Shown: positions 12,001-21,668, numbered from the stretch's first letter. The stretch is 38,802 nt of DNA from Intoshia linei (GCA_001642005.1 LWCA01000224.1:1-38802); one strand, 5' to 3'. The notes: generated by a model from the letters alone, not told the origin. Translations and numbers: made by a program.

Positions 12001-14431
12001 TCAGTATGATAGCTAAAAATATTTTATATTTAAATGAACCATGCACTATAAATATTACTTGAATGCAACATCCATCATAATTTGATTAGAATTTATATTT
12101 TTTGTATACATTTTAATGCCATCTACTCGAGGTTTCTATAATTCATTTAATATATAATGAAAAAAAATTATATTTAGTAGGGTGGTAATCGATAAAAAAT
12201 TAATAAATCCAAACTAAACTATATAGCTCTGGTTTGAAATAATATTTCTCTAAAGCAGTGATTCTTAACCGGTGCGCCGCAAAGAAATTTGAGTTTATTT
12301 TATAAATTTTTAAAAATTAGTGTCAGAATTTCAACAGTAACCATTATTTCATGAACATTTTGTGATTTGTTATTTAATTTAATGTATTTATATTAAATAA
12401 TATGGTAAACACCAAAATATCAACATTTAATCATACATCAATTATTCTTTACTAAATTTAAGTTCACACAATAAAAAGTATTTTTGTATTATTATGATTT
12501 TATATTTTTATCGTTTTTTTTAATCATTGGACATTAACGAAAATCAATGTGTTTTTTTTTTTATCAAATTTTAAGGGCGCCCTGAAGTAAATAAAGTTAC
12601 GAACACTGCTCTAAGGGTTGCTAAAATTGGATTTATCTGAATTTATACACGCGCAATACCTTCATGCACCGAATACTTTTAAAGTTATTAAAAAATCAGT
12701 ATCAGTAATGAATACATTTTAATATTTTATATGATAACTGAATTTTATTCTATTTTATCTGTTACAATTTGCATTAATCATTAAAAGTACTAAATGTAAT
12801 GTTATTTTAAATAATCAAATAAAATTAATAAAATTTTTTGCATTATTTACCGATACAAACAATTTATATCATTATATTATGAATTTTTATCAGGTTTATC
12901 AAAAACTAAATTTTTTTAAATGAGACAATTAAAAAAAAAATTATTCTGATAGAGCTTATTCCAGTTGATATAAATACAAAATTTTAACCCCTGAAATCTA
13001 CGCATTCCCGGTGAAAAATAATTTTTAATATATTATCAACCAATATTTTTCAAATATTTCGATTAAATTAAAAATGTAAATATGGATCCTACAATTTCAA
13101 AAAAAATGTGCATTGAACGTCTACACATTTCCAATAAAGAAATATGGGTGAAAATCTACATAATTCCTTCGGAATTTTTTTCATTGCTACGCAATTTTTA
13201 AATTTCAAATTCTTTACGTACATGTTAACAAAAAAAATTAAGATGGAATAATTCACTTTAAAGTAAAAAGTGATGTGATGTGGTGGTTCCACCTGAAACA
13301 AGTTTGGAAACCACTCCTTTAAACAATTGATAATAGTGAATAGTATGATTTTTAAGTTAGATTTTCAACGTAAATTTATTTTTTTGGTTTTTTATATTTG
13401 TATAATAAAAATATGCCCTCGTCAGATCTAGGTGATGTTTGTACGTAGTACATAACAGTCAACCTAGTTCTTTATAATATACGCTGGGTTACCTAAACTG
13501 TGTCCACTGGACACTGTCCAGCCGTATAATTTAATAAAAACTACTTTAATTTATATTGCTAATTAATAATCTTTATTTTTTAATATAGTAATATTAACAA
13601 ATAATTAATTGTAAATTATAAACAAATAAAAGATTGTATTCTTTACAAAAATCATTAAAAAATATTAATTTTAAAAATATTTTGATCTTAAAACTGTAGT
13701 GTCTTAATCAATTTCATATCGAATATTAAAATAAAATGTATCTAATCTAATTAATACTATAATGTTTATTATACTATAACTATACACATTCTAAATAAAT
13801 TTAAGCAAGTAGGTCCATAACTATAATTGCATTATTTAAACAATACACTTGAACTAAATGTATATAATTTCCATAAACAATAAAAATCAGCAGTGCAACA
13901 ATTTTATAAAAAACATTTATCATGCCAAAATCAAAACATTTATTGGTGGGCAATTGGAATGACAAAAATTTAAAAATAAAACGTTCATAATCCCATGATA
14001 CATTAATAAAATTACCATTGTTCCAAAATTTATATCATCAAAATAAAATGGTTTTAATAAATTCGGCAAGCTTGCATTAATCTTTTTTTCCAAATTATTT
14101 CTAAACATTTGTTCCATAAATGTTTCAGCATTAAACCAAACTTTAGATATTATCTAAAATTTCAGCTTAATTAAATACTAAAAATTACATTATTTAACCA
14201 CTCGGCTCGCTCGACATCTGGAAAATTGACCCAGTTTGGTAAATTTGGATAATCCAATAAAAGTTTTTCATTTTTAGCCAATCTTGAGAAATTTTTCCTC
14301 AATCTCTCCGAAATGGATATTTTATAGTTTGTATAATACGCAACAAGAACGAGCAAAACTACCCACAAGTACGACAACGAAAAATATCCAAACGACCAAC
14401 ACAAAGATGAAAACACGAAAATAGAAATCAT
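9017..14431 (-). CDS. ESYT: Extended synaptotagmin (SMP + C2 domains)
   Basis: ER-anchored lipid-transfer tether of ER-plasma membrane contacts. Exons, in transcription order: 14431-14189, 14153-14016, 12135-12059, 12012-11946, 11525-11436, 11385-11330, 11147-11027, 10992-10822, 10717-10678, 10633-10591, 10551-10506, 10467-10399, 10363-10298, 9772-9611, 9552-9415, 9268-9017. All phases agree; product 592 aa. Residues 1-40 form the hydrophobic ER hairpin. LPNWVNFPDVERAEWLNN marks the start of the SMP domain, which continues through KPRVDGIKMYT, QGIIRIILYPLIN and LVMPNQLVIPL. C2A (about 265-360) has Asp in AADFN, DTSDAY and CFDKDYNSDDK, so calcium binding looks intact. C2B (from about 395) lacks those acids. 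Only the first strands of C2C remain (LSIRLRIFYCIKKK) before a stop. The start is the first Met of exon 1, 59 bp below the cyclophilin stop. Introns run from 34 nt to 1880 nt, the longer ones holding repeats. Confidence 0.93.
9879..9981 (+). repeat. Repeat fragment with Helitron/MITE-like end, copy in ESYT intron
   Basis: Begins ccttacttatataaag and continues gctaaaaatgtatgtctctg to gttccaagtcag. It aligns with 25197-25304. It sits in the 525-bp synaptotagmin intron 9773-10297. The sequence ttaccctattt near 10226 and agggtaaataag near 9867 form a short inverted pair around it. Confidence 0.6.
11640..11830 (-). repeat. 57-bp minisatellite, about 3 units
   Basis: On the minus strand three imperfect units of 57-58 bp follow each other, each with the pattern caattttaycaa, cttaaggg-like, then ctttttccaatatttttt. 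The same unit occurs about five times in the opposite orientation at 16893-17180. This copy fills most of the 420-bp synaptotagmin intron 11526-11945. Confidence 0.7.
12256..12608. mobile_element. hAT MITE, 353 bp
   Basis: Left end cagtgattcttaaccggtg; right end reverse-complemented cagtgttcgtaac. The flanking octamers ctctaaag (12248-12255) and ctctaagg (12609-12616) match at 7 of 8 positions. Non-coding. It is inserted in the 1880-bp intron 2 of the synaptotagmin gene. Confidence 0.85.
12940..13480 (+). repeat. Repeat family A, copy in ESYT intron 2
   Basis: Aligns, reverse-complemented, with 187-680. Shared words include gatagagcttattccag near 12950, atctacgcattcccggtg near 12997, acgtctacacatttccaat near 13117 and tgtacgtagtacataacagt near 13440. 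Short ORFs such as 13089-13301 (minus) are by-products of the repeat. Confidence 0.75.
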
Positions 14432-14490
14432 AATAAGATTAATCGTAAATAGAAACTAAATCAAGGACAATAAGATAAGAAATAGTGTAT
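14432..14490 (-). promoter_or_regulatory. 59-bp intercistronic gap, cyclophilin to ESYT
   Basis: Only 59 bp separate the TAA of the cyclophilin gene (14491-14493) from the ATG of the synaptotagmin gene (14431) on the same strand. No AATAAA is seen in the gap. A pyrimidine-containing acceptor-like site, ttgatttag, lies about 27-35 bp before the ATG and could serve trans-splicing. Such spacing is typical of operon pairs in trans-splicing animals; here that is an inference. Confidence 0.5.
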
Positions 14491-15172
14491 TTAGCACTCT
14501 CCACAATCAACAATTTTACATTCTTTAGAAGTCTTTCCATTTGTATTACCACACGATTCAAGCTCTTTGACGACTTCGACACCACTGACAACTTTTCCAA
14601 AGACGACGTGTTTTCCATTCAACCTAAACTGACCTGTAAAAATATATTTTAAATGTACCATGGAGTCTTTTCAGTAGTTATGAAAAATTGAGAACCGTTG
14701 GTGTTAGGTCCTGCGTTAGCCATTGATAGTAAATCTAAAAAAAGGATAAAGTGGCCAAAAAGATCAATTACATTCTTGGTCATGGATCAATTTAAAGTTT
14801 TCATCCTTAAACTTTTCTCCATAAATACTTTTACCACCAGTTCCATCTAAATTAAATTATACTAAAGTCGAGACAAAATATTACTTCCATTTGTGAAATC
14901 ACCTCCTTGAATCATGAATTGTGGAATAATTCTGTGGAAGCAAGATCCCTTGTATCCAAATCCAGGTTCATGGGTGCATAACTGTCTGAAGTTTTCTAAT
15001 AACAATTAAACTTTCATTTATTAAAAAATTTACCGGCAGTTTTAGGAACTACATCATGGAAAAGCTAAATTATTAATATAAAAAGTACATTAAATTACTC
15101 AACCTGAAAGGTTATCCTTTTTGGCTTTGAGTTTCCCATAGTCACATCAAAAAAAACGTTTTTATTTGCCAT
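14491..15172 (-). CDS. PPIA: Cyclophilin A-type peptidyl-prolyl isomerase
   Basis: Single-domain cytosolic cyclophilin, which catalyses cis-trans isomerisation of proline peptide bonds. Exons in order: 15172-15104, 15064-15034, 14995-14885, 14846-14772, 14734-14659, 14623-14491. The product is 164 aa and its numbering runs in register with human CypA. The active-site residues known for the family are all present at the standard positions: Arg55, Phe60, Met61, Gln63 ([15 protein letters not shown]), Gln111 and Phe113 (NGSQFFI), Trp121 (PWLNGKH) and His126. One loop is unusual: [13 protein letters not shown] replaces the common HTGPGILSMANAG. The C-terminus is cysteine-rich (VDCGEC). No signal peptide or extension is seen. 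All five introns are 35-39 nt. The final acceptor was chosen at 14624 because the nearer AG at 14635 would put a stop in frame. Confidence 0.96.
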
Positions 15173-15842
15173 TGAAAGAAAATGCTTAGAAAAGAACAAA
15201 AATTTGTTGATAAAAGCCACGTCAAAATATGAAAATGGACGATAATTAAATTGTTAAGAGCAGACAAATCTCGTCTAGGTAGCTAAATTGACAGTGGCTT
15301 AAATGTTTATCTAAACATCAAATTAGTATTAACCATTGTTCTTTAGTGCAATCTGTTTTACGTGGGGCAAGGTTGTGATTGATATGCTGTAGATTCGATT
15401 ATTTGTACATTTGTATGCGTGTGACTTTTATCATACAATTGTAATGTTAATCTTTGTAATTGTATCATAAATTATGCAACGCAATATTTCTAGTTTTATG
15501 AGAATATTTATGATCATTTATATCGAGTTTGTTTTATTCTTGTACTTTAATTAACTCAGATTAATTAATTAATCAAATTATTTAATATTACAAATATTTT
15601 CTTGGTTTAAAGAATTATAAATTTTACAAAATCAAGCATTACTTTTTTCACTATATAATTTTATACGATGTTTTATTATGTTGTAATCCAAAACAAATTG
15701 TGATTGTGAAACAGATCCTTTGACCTAAAATATATTTAAAATAATTTAGCAAATCATAAGATGTAAAAAAGCTCACAATAGACTAATCTAGTCTATGACC
15801 TGTATCGAATCGGACAAAGTTATACTTAAAGTAATTCTGAAA

Positions 15843-15910
15843 AATTTCGTCGAGGCCTTCTAAGAGGGTATCGATGTACGGTAGGTTCGGCACTGGTGAC
15901 CAGTCATCGA
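15843..15910 (-). repeat. Conserved block, copy 2, with an open minus frame
   Basis: Near-match to 5888-5945 over about 60 bp. In this copy the minus strand is open for about 45 codons, from near 15911 down to about 15790, and reads protein-like text such as VPNLPYIDTLLEGLDEIF. The open stretch continues beyond the part shared with copy 1. It may be a captured exon fragment or a relic of a transposon gene. No family is recognised. Confidence 0.45.
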
Positions 15911-16892
15911 TGTATAATTAAATAAAAGTATACCGTTGAAATCATAACCTGAACGTTTTGGTCTTTTTTATAGATAGAAGCTATGATGGTATTAATACTA
16001 ATATATGCTGTAATGATAATATTGTTAATAAAATTAATACGTGTCAATTTTTAATTTGTTAATTTTTTGATTTTGATTTTTCTTCCTTATTGAATCATCC
16101 ACATAAGAAACTTTGACCTATACTCACATGTCAATATATAATTTTGATTTGCATATTGTATATTATGTAACATTTTGAAAACGAATACAATCGTGCCCTA
16201 CGGTAAGGCAAAATTTTACTAGGAAAAAATGATGCGACACCCTTTGTAGGTTACATTTATAACAATCAATATTTCACTAAAAATTAAATTTTATCAATAT
16301 AACGATGTCCTCATAAAATGTAAAATTTAAAAATTTAAAAATTTTTTCAATTCTAAATTGCAAAGTTTTGAAAATGTTAAAATTGTTGCAATAAATAGTC
16401 CCATCTACACGTCAGTTTTTTAATGTGTGCAGAGGTGCAATAATATAATGAAAAAAAATTCAAAATATCTAATATCATAATATCTCGAGCATCCACTTCA
16501 CGAACCCTGCATTACATTATTCAATTTTAAATATGGATTTATAAAAAATACACGATATTTTGTGAATATATCCTGAACCTTATCTTTTAAACATATACAA
16601 TAATTTCTATCCATCAACTTGCTTTTCTAAAAATATTTTTAAAACATTACCATTACAACGTATACAAGCTAGGGGTTTTAAAATGAACCGGTTGATTCAG
16701 GAAACTTTTGAGTTATTATTAGGAAAGTTACGTTAATATTTTTTACTATTGTTAATTTATTACAGTAAACCATGGCTTCTCAAATTGATCCATGTCGTCC
16801 CCAGAGGTCCACACTATATAAAAGGGTCCACGGCTAAACTAATATATTATTTCAAGAATTAATTTAATATTATTATGGAGAAAACACTACTA

Positions 16893-17180
16893 AATCTAAA
16901 TTCAAAACATAAAATCGAAATTTACGGGAAAAATCCACTTTGTAAATATTTTTTGAAAAATGCGTTTTTTCCAAATGTGACAAGAAAAAAACATCTTAAT
17001 CCAACCCTAAAAGAAAGAATACAATTATACCAACCCTTAAGTGAAAAATCCTTTTTTCAAATATTTTTTAATAAATACAATTTTACCAAATATACGGAAA
17101 TAAAACCACTTAATCCAAACCAAAATAATAAATTCAATTATATCAACCCTTAAGGGTAAAATCACCTTTTTCCAATATAT
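16893..17180 (+). repeat. 57-bp minisatellite, about 5 units
   Basis: Imperfect direct repeats of 55-58 bp with the pattern caattataccaaccctta, then gggaaaaatc, then ctttttccaatattttt. The best-preserved units are near 17010-17065 and 17127-17180. The same unit is found in the opposite orientation at 11640-11830. Confidence 0.7.
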
Positions 17181-17539
17181 TTTTGATTATTCTTATTTTT
17201 GTTTTGATTCAATATTGATTGTCAAAAATATTTTAGAAATCAAGAAAAAAATTTTCTAATTACAAATATGATTAATATTTACATTAAATTTAATAATTAA
17301 AATACATAAACATACATGAAAACAATGTTTACGTATAAATATTTTAGGGGGTCCATGATAAATGATTTTTCAATTTTGGGGGTCCATGACGTTTATTACT
17401 TAATAACTGGGGTTTTTGACCTGTAAGATGTGAAATTGGGAGGTTGAAATTGATCTTATTATACGTTCCAGAAAAAATTGTAATTGAAATGTGGTTTTTA
17501 AAAAAATTCTAAGAATAGTAATTATTTCAATAAATTCAC

Positions 17540-17589
17540 ACACACACAGACACAAACAAAAATCGCGTCGCATTTTATATAAGTTAGGA
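17540..17589 (-). repeat. Helitron/MITE-like end, copy 1
   Basis: On the minus strand this begins TCCTAACTTATATAAAATGC and continues gacgcgatttttgtttgtgt. It matches 17810-17847 at about 31 of 33 positions and resembles the ends at 37842, 25197 and 9879. Confidence 0.6.
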
Positions 17590-17809
17590 TTAGTACTAGC
17601 AAAATTAAAAAATTAGTTTATTTTTGTAAAGTATACATTATGTATGTATTATTACAGAGTTCCCAGATTTTTGGATCTTTCCCCAAAGCCTAGACCAGTG
17701 TTTCCGAATCATTTATTTTCCAGTGCCCCTTTTATAAAATTTTCAAATGATAGTGCCCCCTATTAAAACCTAATACAATCTATATAAATTAAATCGCCTA
17801 ACCTACTAC

Positions 17810-17847
17810 CCCTAAAAAAATCGCGTAGCATATTATATAAGTTAGGA
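17810..17847 (-). repeat. Helitron/MITE-like end, copy 2
   Basis: On the minus strand this begins TCCTAACTTATATAATATGC and then tacgcgattttttta. It is a direct repeat of 17540-17589, about 258 bp apart. Confidence 0.6.
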
Positions 17848-18154
17848 TATTGTGAAAAATGTTAGTTTACATTTTGTTAAAATTATAAATTTCGATTAAA
17901 AAAAACTAAAACGAAACAAAATGTGTAAATCATGATCCTAAAAATAATAAACTAGTTGAACCATTCCTGATCCTTTCATAGAAAATTATAAACAGTTAAC
18001 CGGTTAATTTTCCTCGATTCAATCCCACCCAAAACACATCCCTTCCCAAGTGTTTGTCTCTTGTGGACCGATCCACATTTTACACATGCAGAAATACAAT
18101 TACGTGGCATAATCGTAACAGTATTATTAAGTATTTATTATAACAAAAATGTAC

Positions 18155-20100
18155 CTGTAATAAATCCAAGAAACGTATGTAGTTTGAGGTATTTTCAATA
18201 CATTCGGTTAAAAAGAGACTGTCAACAATGGCAGCTTTAAAGATTGATTTAAAATATAATTCGTCAGGAATATATATCATAATAGAATAAATTGCATTAA
18301 AGAAATTGTCAATGTCAATTCGTTTCTAAAAATAAAAATTCATCATTATAGAAATACAATTGTATAACATTACCTGAATCAAAATATTATGCACAATATA
18401 ACTTGAAATATATTTTTCCATGTCATCAAATTGAATCATGTAGTTTGCCAAAATTTTAGATAAAATGAAAGATAATGGGTGACTTTCTTTGAACAATAAA
18501 TTTTTATACACATCGATAGAAATGAATAATTTCATTATGTTCTACAAATTTGAAATTGTACTTTAATTAATTAATTAATCTATTTTAATTTAATTCATTA
18601 GTATATTAATTTAAATTGCATTAAAGCTAGAAGAATTACAACAATAAACCCGTCAAGTTGACGGCCATGTTGGAAGTTCAAATTCGATAAATTACCATTA
18701 ATATAATAAAATATTAAGTAGTCAAAATTAAGATAGATTTTTCTGTGGTACACCTTAAAGGTTCTGTAAAAATTTCGGTACATTCTCGTTTTTTTTTTTA
18801 TTGAGAAAATGAACATGAGCAAAGTAAAAATGCGCACCAAAATGTGTTTTCAAATAAAATTTATATAAAGTTTTTTCGCAGTAGACTAACCTTCGTCTAA
18901 CCGCACAGTTTGGGAATCACTGATTTAGAGTATATCAATATTACCGTAAACACGTCTAAATTACATTTGAAAGTGTTTTTTTCTTTGATTCTATTTAATT
19001 TGAAGTGGAATGTGGCTTTAAGGTGATTTGAAACATTTTTAATAAACTTATTAACTTGACTGTGCTGATTTGTGTCTTTTAAAACAGATGAGACGATTTT
19101 GATGATATAATTAATTTCAAGGCATGATAAACATTAATAAATGTATTAGAAATATTAAAATAATAATAGCTACAAAGATCATAAAATTATATACAATCAG
19201 TTGTATTCTATAATATATTTCTCAAATGTGTCCGCGAGAAAAAAGGTATATACAGTTTTACATTTACAAATACTGTAATATTTACATTATGTTATATCTC
19301 AATTTGTTATACAGTAGGGTATACACTTACTTACAGATACTTTATCTAATTAAAAAAAGCCATTTTGCATAAGTTGCTTTTTTATTTATATACAAATGTA
19401 CAAATGTATTATTAAAAAATAAAATACCACGTCTAATATTAACATGTAATGTTTAATATTTAAATAAAAATTTTAAATCAATGACCACCGATAAATTTTC
19501 TGTCATGAATATTATTTCATTCATTTCATTTAAAATGAAACTTTAAATCATCAAAAAATTTTAAATTAAATTGTTTGACACGCCAAATATCAAAAAAGTA
19601 CCATCAATGTGAAAAAAAGTTTCCAATCTTGTTAAAATTCAAAATATACAAAAATAAAAATTTACCTTTAAAATTAGAATTTTTAAACATTTGACAAACC
19701 TCATCAAGGTTAAAATGTTCCAATTCATGTATATAAAACGTTTCTATTAAACAATCAATTAAAATGACAAATGTTGATTCGTGACAACAATTTTGAATGA
19801 CATTCAATTGTTTAAATTGTAAATCCGTTACAAATTTTAAATAATTACTCAAATTTACGTTTTTTTGAGAATCATACTTTTTATTAAATTTGTTTATATA
19901 CACGTTTTTAATCATCTTGTTAAAATCATTGTACAACTTCCCTTTTTCATCCAACAAGTGTATTAAATTGCAAATTTTTTTACTATATTCACTAAAAAGA
20001 TTATTATAAAAATTAAAAGTAAGATAGTCATCTTTTCCAATCATTTTTTCGAAATTGTGAATAATTTTGTTTGTCGTAAACAAAATTTTCAATTGCAAGG
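18155..20100 (-). CDS. Unrecognised helix-rich protein (partial model)
   Basis: At least four exons join in phase: about 20108-19666, 19075-18945, 18541-18374 and 18325-18155, giving roughly 300 aa. The first segment reads LKILFTTNKIIHNFEKMIGK and later NVIQNCCHESTFVILIDCL; the third has KESHPLSFILSKILANYMIQ; the fourth has YIPDELYFKSIFKAAIVDS. The text is rich in Leu, Ile, Phe, Lys and Asn and looks all-helical, like a HEAT or cullin-type scaffold, but I do not recognise a family. The first segment has no in-frame ATG; a possible first exon with ATG lies at 20214-20197 but its phase does not fit the acceptor near 20109. The C-terminus is open: a consensus donor follows at 18154, or reading through would end at 18080. 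The 80-codon ORF at 18598-18840 lies in the third intron and is not included. Confidence 0.6.
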
Positions 20101-20267
20101 TTAGTAATTTTTCTCAGGGATGGTAGATAATCATATAAATTTTTATTGCTCCAATAAAATATGTAGTAAACAATTAATAATGTACTTTAAACAATACCTG
20201 AAAAACATATTCCATTTTGGGAATATTGGCGGGATAAAGATTAACCTTTAACTATCAAAAACTAACA

Positions 20268-20333
20268 ATACCATTTCAATTTCAATATGATAATAATGTA
20301 TTATCAATGATCATATAAAAATTGAAATGGTAT
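20268..20333. repeat. 66-bp imperfect palindrome
   Basis: ataccatttcaattt at 20268 pairs with aaattgaaatggtat ending at 20333, and the pairing continues through atatgat on both sides. The hairpin lies just upstream of the unrecognised minus-strand gene. It may be a small foldback MITE. Confidence 0.65.
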
Positions 20334-20427
20334 AGTTTGTTGAAATGGAGATACGATTAAAAAGTGGTGATTAATCTCAACAACTATCATTGACAAAAAA
20401 ATAAACATTAGTCAAATAAATACAGTC

Positions 20428-20640
20428 AGACTCGTCACTAATGAACGTTAAATGTCGGATTTTTGGCACATTCATTATTAAACAATTTGGTGATTTAATG
20501 AACATTTTAAGAAATATCTGAACAATCAAGTTTATTTCATCATAACATACGTAATCAAGTCTAATTCGTCAATAATTAATGGCAAACTTCATGCGATAGA
20601 CACATTCATTAGTTATTTCGGGGATTTAATCAACATTTCG
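20428..20640. repeat. Two imperfect direct repeats of about 90 bp
   Basis: 20428-20513 and 20553-20638 share tcgtcactaat/tcgtcaataat, gcacattcattattaaacaat/gacacattcattagttattt and the closing ggtgatttaatgaacatttt/gggatttaatcaacattt. No coding potential is seen. Confidence 0.55.
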
Positions 20641-20861
20641 AATTAAAGGGATAACTTTTTAAAAACTGTACCAATTTATGAACCAAAACTTGTAGATTTT
20701 TAAAAAAGCCAATGTTTTAAAAAACATGCATATCTATTATATCCGATAGAGCAGTAATTCACAACGTAGTCCATAATTAACAAAATTATTTTATAACGAC
20801 TTAGATTATATTCGACGCATTCGGATACAGGTTGTAAGAGATATGGAATTAAATAAGCTTG

Positions 20862-21065
20862 TCAAATGTTTAATTTTATTTCATTTGCATTTGAACCAGT
20901 ATTGATTGCAGAATTAAGTGTGGAATTCATTGTACTATCAGAGCAAATAGAATTGGGTAGATTTTCTCTATGCCTTTTACTGGTTAAATGTCGATCCAAA
21001 TCTTTTTTATGTCGTCTTAAATTACTTTTGCAAACTGGGCAGTGTCCTTTTGTCGGAGACATCAT
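20862..21065 (-). CDS. Small single zinc-finger protein, 67 aa
   Basis: Single-exon ORF starting MMSPTKGHCPVCK. It holds one finger with Cys-x2-Cys and then His-x5-His (CPVCKSNLRRHKKDLDRHL, then TSKRH), the spacing of U1-type or matrin-like fingers that bind RNA or DNA. The tail is rich in Ser, Asn and Thr. Codon text is less AT-driven than the surroundings, and the cysteines and histidines are intact, which argues for a real or recently real coding sequence. It could also be the last exon of a longer gene or a transposon-derived finger. The plus-strand ORF at 20866-21084 is its shadow. It lies between the gelsolin gene and the unrecognised gene, on the same strand. Confidence 0.5.
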   Translation of the reverse strand: MMSPTKGHCPVCKSNLRRHKKDLDRHLTSKRHRENLPNSICSDSTMNSTLNSAINTGSNANEIKLNI

Positions 21066-21661
21066 AATAAATCCATATATTTAATTTTGAAGATCTCATT
21101 ATAAAAACCCATTTTACACATGGATACCTTTTTTGATTTTAAGCATTTATCAAAAAATTTTTTTAGATGGGTACAAATTAACCCCCCTAAATGTAATTAT
21201 TGAAATTCATACAAAAATGTTGAGATAAATATAAAAATAAATTTATTTTAAGGATAATCACCTTTAGGTTGGTTGCTATGTCTGAAACCCTTTTATGGGT
21301 TCATCGTGTTTGTGAATCATTTTGTTTTTTTAAATTTAATTATAGCTCATTTATTTTGGGTTTTAATACTGTTTGAATTCCTTATAATTAAACTCAAAAA
21401 CTATATGTAGACAAAATTTAAGTAATAATTATCATTACTTATATAATAATTAAATTTTTGATTTGATTTTATTTATTAAAAAAACCAGGAAATTTGGATT
21501 TTGACTCTGATCGATTCAAATTCAGAAATTTAACTAATATCACAATACTAAGCCAAAAAATGTATTAGAAACTGGGTTTTTTTAAATTCTACGACTGTTA
21601 ATTTTTTAAATATAATGTAACACACAGACATTCAATTTTATTAAAGTAAAGGATTGAAATG
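21066..21661. other. Intergenic, with a repeat fragment
   Basis: No gene seen. 21600-21650 contains acacacagacattcaatttt, also found at about 31470-31495 and, weaker, at 85-110, so part of this stretch is repeat-derived. Confidence 0.45.
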
Positions 21662-21668
21662 TTTATTA
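21662..21668 (-). terminator. Stop codon overlapping a poly(A) signal
   Basis: The gelsolin stop TAA (21668-21666) is embedded in TAATAAA, so the AATAAA hexamer begins inside the stop codon. If used, the 3' UTR is only a few tens of bases. Confidence 0.5.

Larger units (their letters stand above)
15173..18154. other. Intergenic region with repeats
   Basis: No supported gene. Contains the second copy of the conserved block (15843-15910), a minisatellite (16893-17180) that produces a spurious 92-codon ORF at 16875-17153, two copies of a Helitron/MITE-like end (17540-17589 and 17810-17847), and an isolated hAT-like end at 17699 (cagtgtttccgaatc). Confidence 0.5.

Noticed and set aside
13089-13301. 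70-codon minus ORF
   Set aside because: Entirely inside the family A copy in synaptotagmin intron 2.
16875-17153. 92-codon plus ORF
   Set aside because: Produced by the 57-bp minisatellite, whose period is divisible by three only in some units; no protein family.
18598-18840. 80-codon minus ORF in the unrecognised gene
   Set aside because: Lies between two exons that already join in phase, and its upstream part is poly-Lys/Arg from an A-run.
17697-18923. Possible hAT element with ends cagtgtttccgaatc and cagtgattcccaaac
   Set aside because: It would enclose two well-phased exons of the minus-strand gene, and the flanking octamers do not match, so the two ends are unrelated.
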